Under the pieces are notes generated by a model, which did no database searches, was not told the DNA's origin, and saw only the letters and a program-made list of their open reading frames with translations. From Polynucleobacter necessarius (GTDB lineage Bacteria > Pseudomonadota > Gammaproteobacteria > Burkholderiales > Burkholderiaceae): DNA of 64,000 nt. The stretch is taken from contig NZ_LT606948.1 in NCBI RefSeq assembly GCF_900095185.1, positions 186,001 through 250,000 of the forward strand, given 5' to 3'. Positions 30,763-39,897 of the stretch are shown piece by piece. Position numbers and translations under genes: made by a program. Numbering within the stretch: the first letter of the stretch is position 1; each line of letters opens with the position of its first letter.

Positions 30763-31425
30763 TTAAAAAATCATCCGCAGGGGGGCGGTTAACAACAAAA
30801 TGAGCCATTCAAAGAAGTTCATCAAAGGTTGCATCCAGAAGCTGCCAATAATTCCGGTAAAAACCAGTCCTAGGACAATAAAAAACCCCCAAGGCTCCAA
30901 TTTTCCAAGGGCAATAGACTGACGGGCTGGTAGGAGGCTGGATAAAATTCTTCCGCCATCTAGTGGGGGTAATGGGAATAGGTTAAAGACCAGTAAACTT
31001 AGATTCCAAGTGATTCCAGCCTGCGACATGGAAATGAGAAATTTCTCATCCACCCCAAATCCGACGAGCGCGATAAGTAGGATGAGCCAGATCAACGCCT
31101 GGATGAAGTTGGAGCCTGGTCCAGCTAAGGCAACCCAGATAGAGTCGATTCTGGGATTTCGCAGACGACAAAAATTGACGGGGACAGGCTTAGCGTAGCC
31201 CACTAAAAATGGGGATCCAGTCAAAAGTAAGACTAGCGGAATTAAAATAGTGCCGACCGGATCAATATGTTTGGCGGGATTTAGACTCACTCTCCCAAGC
31301 ATATAAGCAGTATTGTCGCCAAATCTATGCGCAGCGTAACCATGGGCTGCCTCATGAATAGTGATCGCAAAAATCAGCGGAATAGCATTAATTGCGATAG
31401 CTTGGATAGAATAGTCAGTAATCAT
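30763..31425 (-). CDS. Site-2 protease family (M50) membrane metalloprotease
   Basis: A 220-residue intramembrane zinc protease of the short, PDZ-less type. The metal motif is HEAAHGYAAHRFGD (HExxH) and the third ligand is in NLFPLPPLDGGRI; the protein is otherwise several hydrophobic helices. I choose the Met at 31425 (MITDYSIQAIA), because the 29 extra upstream codons do not look like a membrane protein start. Such proteases often neighbour a tRNA synthetase or small genes; target unknown. Intact. Confidence 0.88.
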   Translation of the reverse strand: MITDYSIQAIAINAIPLIFAITIHEAAHGYAAHRFGDNTAYMLGRVSLNPAKHIDPVGTILIPLVLLLTGSPFLVGYAKPVPVNFCRLRNPRIDSIWVALAGPGSNFIQALIWLILLIALVGFGVDEKFLISMSQAGITWNLSLLVFNLFPLPPLDGGRILSSLLPARQSIALGKLEPWGFFIVLGLVFTGIIGSFWMQPLMNFFEWLILLLTAPLRMIF

Positions 31426-31453
31426 GGCAATATGATATCCACAGGAGCAAAAA

Positions 31454-31630
31454 GTGACCGACGAAAAGAAACCCGATTCCAAGACCCCAATAAAGGCCTC
31501 AGTTGTCGCCAAGCCGCCACCACCAGCACGCCCACCCGCGCCTAAAGGCCCATCTGGGCCCCCTGGAAGGCCTCAAGCAGGCTTTGGCGTGGGAAAAGGC
31601 ATGATGCGCAAGGCTGGTCGCGGTCGATAG
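31454..31630 (+). CDS. Small proline-rich basic protein (58 residues)
   Basis: GTG start with AGGAG seven bases upstream; the product begins with an acidic-basic stretch (TDEKKPDSKTPIKASV), then a Pro-rich stretch (KPPPPARPPAPKGPSGPP) and a Gly/Arg/Lys-rich tail (GFGVGKGMMRKAGRGR). It is divergent from the M50 protease with 28 bases between starts. I do not know the family. The good ribosome site and unbroken frame in a decaying neighbourhood argue that it is real. The composition suggests a disordered protein that could bind nucleic acid; that is only inference. Confidence 0.6.
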   Translation: MTDEKKPDSKTPIKASVVAKPPPPARPPAPKGPSGPPGRPQAGFGVGKGMMRKAGRGR

Positions 31631-31674
31631 TGGATAATTGCACTATTGATTAATCTGTTTACAGAGGATTTAGC

Positions 31675-31812
31675 ATGAACGAATAGCATAACGAATCAAA
31701 AGAAGCAATCAACAAAAAGATTATTACCTTGATCGTCATGTTGGGCGCCGCTACTAGTTTGGCAATTTTGTTTGCTTTGGTTGCAGCTCATACAGGTTAT
31801 GAGTTCGGTTAA
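31675..31812 (+). pseudogene. Small single-helix membrane protein with stop at codon 4
   Basis: ATG AAC GAA TAG, then an open frame reading HNESKEAINKKIITLIV, one hydrophobic helix (MLGAATSLAILFALVAA) and HTGYEFG before TAA. The helix and positive-inside start look like a genuine small membrane protein. The TAG at codon 4 would stop it unless translation begins later; the internal ATG in the helix would leave a truncated product. Preceded by GAGG about eight bases before the ATG. Confidence 0.45.
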
Positions 31813-31821
31813 AACGCATTA

Positions 31822-32606
31822 ATGACTAGCCATCGCCAACCGGCAGTATTTGCTGGCTATGGTAGTCCGATGTATGCTATTGAGCCCAACCGCTATACAG
31901 CGGCCTGGTCATCTTCAGGGAAACCATTACAGCGCCCAGACTCTATTCTTGTCATATCAGCTCATTGGGTAACGCGCGGGATTTGGGTTGCTGCAATGCC
32001 TAAGCCCAAAACAATTCATGACGTTGGCGGCTTCCCACAGGCCCTCTTGAATATCCAAGATTCAGCGCCAAGCAGTCCTGAGTTGGCTTGATCGTATCCA
32101 AGAGTTATTGGACATTTCCGTAGTGCTTGAAGAAAACGAGTGAGGGATCGATCATGGTGCTTGGTCAGTATCTCAAATACATGTATCCAAACGCTAATGT
32201 GCCGGTAGTGCAGTTGAGTTTGGATGGATCGATGTCGGCACGAGAACGAGAGCATTATGAGTTGGCCAAACAGCTAAGACCCTTACGTGATGAAAATATC
32301 CTGATTTTGTCTAGCGGTAATGTTGTTCATAATTTACGCACTATTCGCTGGCAAGAGGGTGCAGAGCCTTATCCATTGGCTACGCAATTCAATCATTTTT
32401 TTATCTCGAAAATTCAGGCTAACCATCAGGACTCTTTGATTGAGTGGGAAGGTTTTGGTGAGGCCGCCAAACTCTCAATTCCAACCCCAGAGCATTATTG
32501 GCCAGCTTTATATACGCTAGCCTTGCAGGCAAAAGGTGAGCAAGTAAAAATATATTCTGATGGTATAGGGATGAGTTCAATCAGTATGCTGGGTTTCTCC
32601 ATTTAA
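31822..32606 (+). pseudogene. Class III extradiol ring-cleavage dioxygenase (DODA/YgiD type), broken
   Basis: Family marks are VFAGYGSPMYAIE, LVISAHWVTRGIWVAA and TIHDVGGFPQAL; in the usual GHGSPMN motif the zinc-ligand His is Tyr here. Frame shifts near 32090; a TGG-to-TGA change at 32141-32143 precedes GIDHGAWSV, and a second shift near 32165 leads into the C-terminal half with VPVVQLSLDGSM and SSGNVVHNLR to 32606. So at least two frameshifts, one nonsense codon and a lost metal ligand. It once cleaved an aromatic diol. Confidence 0.85.
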
Positions 32607-32619
32607 TAAAGAGCGAACT

Positions 32620-32996
32620 ATGTGGTTATCAATTTTTGCAATCTTCTTTGGCGTTGGTCTGGGCGCGTTGCTAAGAGCAGCATTTAATTTTTTAACGGTT
32701 AGGCCACATCTGTCATTCCAATGAGGACTTTAATCTCTAATATGATTGGTGGCTATTTGATAGGTATCGCAATTGCCTTTTTTGGTAATAATCCTAACGT
32801 CTCACCTAAATGGAAACTTTTTATCATTACTGGTTTTCTGGGTGGCTTGACGACTTTTTCAAGTTTTTCGGCTGAAGTGGTTGGTTTTATGCAGTGCGGT
32901 GAGCTAAGTTGGGTCTTGGACACAGCATGACTTCACTTAATCGGCTCGATTGCGTTTACTTTCTTGGGTATCTTGACTGACCAAGTGCTTAAATAA
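32620..32996 (+). pseudogene. crcB: Fluoride channel CrcB/Fluc, broken
   Basis: Small four-helix fluoride exporter remnant. The first part (WLSIFAIFFGVGLGALLRAAF) is shifted near 32700 from the second ([19 protein letters not shown], then [15 protein letters not shown], the signature), and TGA at 32928-32930 interrupts before LHLIGSIAFTFLGILT. The final stop is 32994-32996. One frameshift and one nonsense codon are seen. Loss suggests fluoride export is not needed, or that another copy exists. Confidence 0.88.
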
Positions 32997-33049
32997 ACAC
33001 TTAAACAATTGGGAATGCTAAGCCCAAAAATTTAATCTATGTCAATCTC

Positions 33050-33274
33050 CTATTCGGGTTTGATGTTTGCACTTTTGACTACTACACTCCATTTGCTTGC
33101 GTCTGATTTGATGAGCGCTGTAAACTCTGCTGGGTTGCCACCGCCAATCTCATTACCTTGTGAGAGCATGAGCTCTCGTAATTGAGGATTCTTAAGTGCT
33201 TCATTTGCAGCAGCATTTAATTTATCAATATAAGAACTTCTACTTTGGAATAACCCAATTCCACAAAGCTTGGG
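33050..33274 (-). pseudogene. Bug-family binding protein, 3' fragment, displaced by inversion
   Basis: Reads YIDKLNAAANEALKNPQLRE and EFTALIKSDASKWSVVVKSA, the standard Bug-family C-terminus, to a stop at 33050. Just before it (33274-33230) another frame reads VPSFVELGYSKVEV, so a small deletion sits near 33230 in addition to the break. It is the missing 3' end of the gene starting at 27425. Confidence 0.9.
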
Positions 33275-33993
33275 ACATTGGGAAGTAGTTGGTGAGTTAT
33301 TCATTGCAGGACCAGCGGCGATCTCACGAAAACCAAAGCCAAAACGAACAGCTTTATCAATATCTTCTGGGGTACATATACCAGCATCGACCATGGCAAA
33401 AGCTTCACGAGAAAGGGCATGCTGCAATCGATTGACTAAGAAACCTGGGAGATCTTTCTTGACCGTTACTGGCACCATGCCACAAGCAGTCATTAAACGA
33501 GATAGACTGTCCTTACCATTGGCGAGGTCTTCTTACCATAAACAACCTCAACGCATGGCACTAAGTGTGCTGGCATAAAGAAAGGTAATCCAATCATTCT
33601 TGCTGCAGTTTTGAGACCTTTTGCAATCTGGCGGATTGGAAAGCTGGTACTGTTACTGGTTAGCACTGCCTCAGGCTTGGCATATTTTTCTAACTGAGCA
33701 AATAACTCTTTTTTAATATCCAATAGTTCCGGAACACACTCGATTACCAAATCAATATCAGTCGAGTCTACTTTTTCAAGCGCTACTGCCACAGACAGTA
33801 AATGGATCCGATGCTCATAGCCAAGATCAGCCATAGTATTAGCAAAATATCTGGTAGGAGTGCACGACGCTCAGTGGTTGACTCAACGACCTGAACAGCA
33901 CACCCACCCGCGTGCACACACAGCCGCTACATCAACACCCATCGTGCCGCCACCAACAATCACCACCTTAGTTTCAGCTAGCATGAATAACAT
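33275..33993 (-). pseudogene. 3-hydroxyacyl-CoA dehydrogenase, 5' part, frameshifted and cut by inversion
   Basis: Start at 33993 with AGGAG seven bases upstream. The NAD-binding start VVIVGGGTMGVDVAA is seen, then frame shifts near 33895; IDLVIECVPELLDIKKELF and LTSNSTSF follow, a second shift near 33500, then KDLPGFLVNRLQHALSREA and FGFGFREIAAGPA, ending with TSQC at the breakpoint. The C-terminus is at 28135-28293. The pathway was likely beta-oxidation-like degradation of a carboxylic acid. Confidence 0.9.
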
Positions 33994-34078
33994 GAATATT
34001 CTCCTAAAAGGGATGCGGACCTGTTCTAAAAATCCTCTTATAATGGGCTCCTTTTTTCAAAGAAAAAGTTAGCGAGAC

Positions 34079-34843
34079 ATGATCCCCGTCAATTCGGGGC
34101 TGCAGGTCGGCCATTTCCCTGAAATTATGCAAGCGGAAATTGATCGACGCTTTATTCTCTGTCGTCATGCAGATCCTCAAGCACCTGCTCCAGCAGGCAA
34201 CTTTCAAGCGATTTTGATTCGCTCAAACACCAAGTTGCCTAAAGCTTTGGTGCAGCAAATTTCCAGTATTCGCATGGTGGCAACCTGTGGGGTTAGCTAT
34301 GACAATCTCCTCTTGGCTTACTCCGCCGCATTCTAGAGGCTCAGGAATACGTGAAACGCTCTGCTTGGTCAAAGGCACCTTTTCCAATTACAACTACCCT
34401 TGCTGGCAAAACTATAGGAATAGCGGGTATGGGTCGAATAGGCCAGGACCTGGCTAAACGCCTTGAGGCTTTTAAGGTAAAAATCGCTTATTCGGGACAC
34501 AATCAGAAATCCGTTTCTTATGCCTATTTCCACGATGTTTACTCTTTAGCCAAAGCCAGCGAGATCCTTTTTCTAGCGTGCCAAGCCACTCCGAAAACAA
34601 ACAAGATGCTCAATACCGAGGTCCTTGAGGCCTTCTGGCTATCTAATCAATATTGTGTGTGGTAGCGTGGTTGAGAGGGCGCTCTTTTATATGCACTGCA
34701 GCATAAAAAGATTGCTGGCGCGGCTTTAGATGTTTTTGAAAATGAGTCCAGTCCAAACGCGGATAGCAATGACCAAGTTAGCGGTAGATAATTTAGAAGC
34801 TTTCTTTACACAACAAAAATTTCCTTCAGAAGTAAATAATTAA
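34079..34843 (+). pseudogene. D-2-hydroxyacid dehydrogenase (second copy), broken
   Basis: N-terminal catalytic part from MIPVNSGLQVGHFPEIMQ to SSIRMVATCGVSYDNL, frame shift near 34325, NAD-binding domain with TIGIAGMGRIGQDLAKRLEA, shift near 34640, then KKIAGAALDVFENES, another shift near 34775, and an end reading AFFTQQKFPSEVNN to TAA at 34841-34843. At least three frameshifts are evident. Related to hydroxypyruvate/glyoxylate reductases. It diverges from the dehydrogenase start at 33993 and heads a decayed catabolic cluster. Confidence 0.85.
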
Positions 34844-34857
34844 AACGGAGCCAGCCT

Positions 34858-35786
34858 GACGATTTCTCTGCACCCTTCTACCTTACCTGCGGTGTTGTCC
34901 CCTGTAATCACACCATTTAAGGCGGACGGTAGCCCAGATGCTCCAAAAAGTTATTGAAACAATGTACATGGCTTGAGGCCAATGGTGTTGGTCAAGCGAT
35001 CTTTGGCACAAACTCTGAAGCAAACTCAATATCTGCCCCTCAAAAAATGAGTGCTTTGACCGCCTTAATTGAAGGCAGATTAAATCCTGAACATATGATG
35101 CCTGGTACTGGTGCCACATCAATTGATGCCGCTGTGACAATAACTCGCCATGCAGTGAATCATAAGTGCGCAGGGGTATTAATGTTACAGCCCTTCTTCT
35201 ACAAAGAAGTATCAGACGATGGCCTCTTCGCTTATTTTTCTGAAGTCATTCAAAAGATGGGTAGTACTGCACTTCAGATTTATATTTACAACATTCTACC
35301 AGTTACTAAGCTTAATTTAAGCCTCTCCTTACTTGCGCACTTAGCAAAGGAGTACCCAAACACTGTTGTCGGCATGAAAGATAGCTCAGGCGACTGGGCA
35401 TACACCGAATCAGTCATTCAATTACTCGCTCCTTCTGGCTTTAGAGTCTATGCGGGGGTCATGAAGTATTTTTAATGGGTGCCCTGCGTGCTGGTGGCGT
35501 CGGTTGCATTTCCACTGCCGCCAACGTCAATCCAAAAGCCATTGCTGAATTAGCGGCGCACTGGCGAGAATCCAACGCAGATGAGCGTCAAGCTGGACTT
35601 GATCAGGTTCGTGGAATTTTTGCTAAGTATCAAATGATTGCAGGCATGAAAACTGCTGCAGCCCATTACACCAATGATCCTGAGTAGCTCAGAGTGCGTC
35701 CACCACTTATGCAACTCAGCGATGATCAGCACTCTCAATTACTTAAAGAGTTAAAAAAAATTAATTTTAGCATGCCGGGACTGTAA
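34858..35786 (+). pseudogene. Dihydrodipicolinate synthase (DapA) family lyase/aldolase, broken
   Basis: The beginning reads SLHPSTLPAVLSPVITPFKADG, then a frame shift near 34940 leads to NGVGQAIFGTNSEANSISA, PGTGATSIDAAVTITRHAV and the Schiff-base lysine motif TVVGMKDSSGDW. A third frame from 35475 holds RAGGVGCISTAANVNPKAIA and the end. A TAG at 35685-35687 and the final TAA at 35784-35786 are seen. A catabolic aldolase rather than true DapA is likely from the neighbours; that is inference. Confidence 0.85.
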
Positions 35787-35827
35787 TTTAATAAAAATAC
35801 AATACAAAACATAAATAGGAGACAACA

Positions 35828-36680
35828 ATGAAACCACTTAAAGTCATTGCTATATCGCTTAGCTTTTTATACGCAAGTGCAACTGCGCAAAATATCTCTA
35901 TTGCTACGGGCGGCATAGGAGGCGTTTACTACCCCATGGGTGGTGGCTTAGCCTCTGTTCTTTCCAGCAAAGTTCCAAGCATGTCTGCAACGGCAGAAGT
36001 CACCGGTGGTGGCTCTGTATAGACAACTTAAAGCTAATCGGCACAGACAAAGCCATATGTTGGTTTTTCTATGGCGAATGCTGCTAAAGATGCAACATCA
36101 GGCGTAGATAAATTTAAAGACAAGCCTATTGATGTTTGCATTCTGCTCATTCTTTATCCAAACTTGATGCACGTTGCTACTGTTGAATCAACTGGCATCA
36201 AAACTATGGGTGACCTCAAAGGTAAGCGAGTCAGCACTGGCGCCCCTGGAAGCGCAACTGAAGTCATGGCATTTCGTTTACTTGAAGCAGCTGGTTTAGA
36301 TCCGACTAAAGATATCAAGCGCGAGCGTTTAAGCGTTGCTGAATCCGTTAATGCAGTCAAAGATCGCAAAATTGATGCGTTTTCCTGGGTCGGCGGCTTA
36401 CCAACTACAGCAGTAACCGATTGAGCAAATAGTCCAGGGATGAACATTGTCATGATTGATACTTCAGCCAAAGTACCAGCCATGAATAAAAAATATGGCA
36501 ACTTATATTGCCCATCCATCATAACTAAGCAAACATATAGCGGCATAGCTAAAGACAATAATCTAGCTGCGGTAGCAAACCTATGAGTTGTCAATGCGAC
36601 GATGTCCGATGATGAAGCCTACAAGATTGTGCAGGCTGTTTTTGACAATCAACTGGAATTAGTTCGCTCACATGCCGAGA
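35828..36680 (+). pseudogene. TAXI-family TRAP transporter binding protein, broken and 3'-truncated
   Basis: Signal peptide (VIAISLSFLYASATAQ) and ISIATGGIGGVYYPMGGGLA identify TAXI receptors. Stops or frame shifts near 36020 split it from FSMANAAKDATSGVDKF; GDLKGKRVSTGAPGSATE is conserved. TGG to TGA occurs at 36422-36424 (before ANSPGMNIV), with another stop region near 36585. The sequence ends at about VRSHAE and runs into a racemase gene on the other strand, so the last part of the gene is deleted. Confidence 0.88.
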
Positions 36681-36978
36681 TTACTGCGCCTGCACGGCCT
36701 TGTAATATGGACTCGTTATACATCTCCATCCAGAGGCCTTCACTTCGGTGACTATTTTGACCAATAAGTTGAGGAGCGAGTAATTGCTCCACTGTAATTT
36801 TGGCAATCTCGCCTCCCGCGCTTCCGACATAACAAAAGCCGATGCCTTTATGACCATCTTTGCTGCGTACTTTTACCAAACAATAGTGACGCTCTGATAC
36901 CGCTCGGGTAGAAAATGAAGTTACTTTATCCAAAGGCACTGCGACAGAAGCAACTTGGATGGATTCAATAATCGGCAT
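36680..36978 (-). pseudogene. Mandelate racemase/muconate-lactonizing enzyme family, N-terminal remnant
   Basis: Start at 36978. The residues IIESIQVASVAVPLDKVTSF, VKVRSKDGHKGIGFCYVG and MYNESILQGRAGAV are the capping domain of the enolase superfamily. The sequence stops being racemase at about 36680, where it meets the 3' end of the TAXI gene convergently. The whole barrel domain with its metal ligands is missing. A deletion of most of this gene and the TAXI tail is the simplest explanation. Confidence 0.82.
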
Positions 36979-37067
36979 CTAAACTCCTTAATTAAAAATT
37001 TACACTACCAGCATGGGCTCGAATAAGAAATAATCAAGCCATTACATTTGGCAGTTAGAGGGCAAAG

Positions 37068-37779
37068 ATGAGCCAAGTTGTTGTGATGGGAACAGGCACC
37101 GTGGGCATTGGTATCGCCGCTGGATTTCTAGCGCGCGGCACAAATATCATCATTCTGGGCCGCCATTCTCAAAAGGCGATGGCTTGTCTTGATTCTATTC
37201 AGTCATCCGCACAATCAATTCCGCCTTAGATCAATGTGTGTGTGCCTCCTCATATTTCCATCGGCAGTAATAAATCTGGATGTCCACGCTGGTTTACCTA
37301 CCGCGCATCGCATTCTCAACACCTACCACTTTATGCCAGCACATAAACTCCCATTGGTGGAAATAGTTGTGGGTGAGCATTCTGACCTTTCTTTGGCAGA
37401 GAGGGTATGCCAGTTTTACCGTGCCCATAGTAAAAAACCAGTGCTTGTCAAAAAAGATATCCCGGGATTTTTAGCAAACCGCATTCAACACGCATTAATG
37501 CGTGAGGCTCTCTCACTGGTTGAGCAAGGAATTGCTACTCCCGAAGCTATTGATACTGCAGTTCGTTATAGCTTTGGATTTCGGTATGCAGCTGTCGGAC
37601 CCATGACTCAAAAAGAGATCTCTGGCTGGGAGGGAATGACTCTAGCCGCAGAACTGATATACCCATCTTTATCCAATATCTCAGCGCCACCAAGTTGCGT
37701 AATGAATTTAGTTAAAAGTGGCAAAACTGGTATCGCCAAGGGTGAGGGTTTCAGAACATAGTCTGCAGATGAAGATTAA
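37068..37779 (+). pseudogene. 3-hydroxyacyl-CoA / carnitine-type dehydrogenase, broken
   Basis: NAD site VVVMGTGTVGIGIAAGFLA after a good GAGGG ribosome site; TAG/TAA region and shift near 37228; an internal deletion, as the middle of the Rossmann domain is missing before NTYHFMPAHKLPLVEIVVGE; then DIPGFLANRIQHALMREAL and a C-terminal domain. TGG to TAG at 37759-37761 precedes the final SADED and TAA at 37777-37779. It parallels the dehydrogenase at 33275-33993 and may be its paralogue. Confidence 0.85.
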
Positions 37780-37845
37780 ATTTAATTTTGCTGCAGCACA
37801 GCATATTTATTCAGAGCTGCGCTCACATTATTAGATAATTGAGGC

Positions 37846-39297
37846 GTGAATAAAAAAGTATCTATTAGCTCCCTATTCACCAAGGGAGTTGTCATTTTGT
37901 CTTGTTGCGCCTTTCTAAGCACAACCCCAGAGTGGATTGTCGAGGCACAAGCTCAGAGTAATCAAACTAAGAGTACAAAGCAGTCGCCCAAAAAAATCAT
38001 CGTCCAACAGCCCAAACAAGTTGGCTTTCAAGATAAATCAGCGGGCTCGAATCCAAAAACAAGCAGTATGAGTCTAAATCCCTCGCTATTTCAGCGCAAA
38101 GTTCCAGATGAACTTATGTTGGATGGTGACGCTAACCTCGATTATCGCGTTACTCAAGGCTGCCTGCGACGAAGTTTTAGCGAAGACAGCCTGCCTGCCA
38201 GCGTCGGCATAAAGGATCGTCAATTTGCCGAATTTTTTAAGAATCAAACAAAAACTTTTTTTGACCGCATGCGTGGTGATTGCATACCCTATACCGCCGC
38301 ATTTGGTAGTCGCAATCGCTTTGATTCCCTCAGCATTATGAATGGGCCCATTCAAGACAGCAAAACAGAGGTGTGGACCTTTACTCCATCCGCAGTTGGT
38401 GAATTTTTAATTCAGCAAGATTACTTAAAAGATGAATCAAAACGCTTGACAGAGATTCGTCTTCCATTAAGAGATGTCTTATATAACCCACGAAAAGTAA
38501 ACGATCAACTACCTGTAGAACTCGTTTGGGAACTGAACTCCATCATCAAACAAATTTATCCGGAAGAAAATAATTCCCTCGAAAACACTAATAGTGTTGT
38601 GCGTTTGATTGTGGATTTTGGCGATAGAGAAAAATGGGCCCAAATTTGGGCGGTTGAAATTATCGATCCAAACACTAATGAGACATATGCCAATGCCTTC
38701 TGGCTTGAACGCAACGATATTCTTGGCGGCTTCTTTACCGGAAGTGGGGAATCACTTGAGCGCTCTTTCTGGACCAATCCATTAAGTTATCGACGCATCT
38801 CTCGTGGGGTTGGTATGGTAAAGGCCTCCAGCAAACGCAGTAAAGCCCCTGCCGCTACACCTAATGCCAATACCGCTCCAGCCCAAAAACAACGTTACCG
38901 CGCCCACATGGGAATAGACTACTCTGCGCCAACTGGAACACCTGTCTTCAGCGTGGCTAATGGTAGGGTTGTTCATATTGGTTACAGCGGTGCCTTTGGC
39001 AACTTAATTGTTTTGGAGCATCCTGGCAACTATCACACTTACTATGCGCATTTAAGTAACTACAACGTAGAACTCGAACTTGGTAATGAAGTAAGACGTG
39101 GTTTAGAAATTGGATATGTAGGCTCTACAGGGCGATCAACTGGTCCCCATCTGCATTTTGAATTAAGAAAAAATGGGGTCTACATAGATCCGTATGCCGC
39201 CAAAACACAACTGGATTTATGGTCTATGCGAGACAATGATAGTGGACAGCTCACTAGAGAAATTTTGCTTCTAGGAAGCCCCATTAAAAATAACTAA
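37846..39297 (+). CDS. M23-family (LytM) peptidoglycan metallopeptidase
   Basis: A 483-residue exported zinc endopeptidase acting on cell-wall peptide bridges. N-terminal membrane anchor or signal (VVILSCCAFLSTTPEW), a large linker/N-domain, a Pro/Ala-rich hinge (about residues 330-345), then the catalytic domain with HMGIDYSAPTGTPV (H and D ligands near residue 355) and GRSTGPHLHFELRKNG (HxH). GTG start. The frame is intact although everything for 16 kb upstream is largely decayed; a terminator lies downstream. Confidence 0.92.
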   Translation: MNKKVSISSLFTKGVVILSCCAFLSTTPEWIVEAQAQSNQTKSTKQSPKKIIVQQPKQVGFQDKSAGSNPKTSSMSLNPSLFQRKVPDELMLDGDANLDYRVTQGCLRRSFSEDSLPASVGIKDRQFAEFFKNQTKTFFDRMRGDCIPYTAAFGSRNRFDSLSIMNGPIQDSKTEVWTFTPSAVGEFLIQQDYLKDESKRLTEIRLPLRDVLYNPRKVNDQLPVELVWELNSIIKQIYPEENNSLENTNSVVRLIVDFGDREKWAQIWAVEIIDPNTNETYANAFWLERNDILGGFFTGSGESLERSFWTNPLSYRRISRGVGMVKASSKRSKAPAATPNANTAPAQKQRYRAHMGIDYSAPTGTPVFSVANGRVVHIGYSGAFGNLIVLEHPGNYHTYYAHLSNYNVELELGNEVRRGLEIGYVGSTGRSTGPHLHFELRKNGVYIDPYAAKTQLDLWSMRDNDSGQLTREILLLGSPIKNN

Positions 39298-39325
39298 TTG
39301 ATTCAGTATGACGCTTGAAATAACA

Positions 39326-39347
39326 AAGGGTCCTTATGGACCCTTTT
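39326..39347. terminator. Rho-independent terminator, convergent
   Basis: AAGGGTCC TTAT GGACCCTT followed by T-run; lies between the M23 peptidase (+) and uspA (-) and could serve both. Confidence 0.85.
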
Positions 39348-39364
39348 TACTGAACATCGCCAAA

Positions 39365-39805
39365 TTAACCCAAAACTAACACTGGAAGTGTTGCATGGAC
39401 AATGACCTCATGGGTTTCGCTACCGAGCAACATACTTCTAATGCCAGTACGCTTATGGGAGGCCATCACAATGACATCCGCTTTCGCTTTTTTGGCGCCA
39501 TCCAAAATTCCCTCAGCCAGATTACTGTTGGCGATGTGTAGGCTATTTGTTTTGACGCCGGCACCAAGTGCAGCGGTGGCTTTCTTAAATACGTCCTTCG
39601 CATATACTTCACATACCTTGGCATGTTCTTTTTGCGAAATTCCGTAACCCATTGTGCTGTCGGAATAAACCATTGGGGGCATTGGATCAGAAACATAAAC
39701 CAAGGTTACGGCAGCGCCATCAGCCTTAGACAGAGCGGCGACCTTTTTTAAGGATTTGCTACTGACGCCAGAACCATCTACTGGTACCAATAAACGTTTA
39801 AACAT
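39365..39805 (-). CDS. Universal stress protein UspA family
   Basis: A 146-residue single USP domain. The start MFKRLLVPVDGSGVSSKSL is standard; ATP-type loop near the C-terminus is VMASHKRTGIRSMLLGSETHEVI (G-2x-G-9x-G type), followed by LPVLVLG. I choose 39805 because AAGGGGG precedes it; an open frame extends eight codons further. Intact and probably induced by stress. Confidence 0.92.
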   Translation of the reverse strand: MFKRLLVPVDGSGVSSKSLKKVAALSKADGAAVTLVYVSDPMPPMVYSDSTMGYGISQKEHAKVCEVYAKDVFKKATAALGAGVKTNSLHIANSNLAEGILDGAKKAKADVIVMASHKRTGIRSMLLGSETHEVIVHATLPVLVLG

Positions 39806-39897
39806 AATAACCCCCTTTAACTTGAACAACTAATCTAGTTTTTCTATCATACTATTAGAATATATAAAGATAAAGGTTACTGAATTGCTCAAGAATA

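Larger units (their letters stand above)
28135..33274. other. Inverted segment of about 5.1 kb with reciprocal gene fusions at both ends
   Basis: Left end: Bug 5' part (+) joined to dehydrogenase 3' part (+). Right end: dehydrogenase 5' part (-) joined to Bug 3' part (-). Computationally inverting this segment rebuilds both genes in frame. The ancestral break sites share TGT, with a wider similarity CCAATGT versus CCAAGTGT. Genes inside (MFS, b561, cytochrome c', M50) are unaffected by the flip. Confidence 0.9.

Noticed and set aside
34851-35786. dapA (lysine synthesis)
   Set aside because: Although the family fits, the neighbours (hydroxyacid dehydrogenase, TAXI, racemase) indicate a catabolic paralogue, and it is broken.
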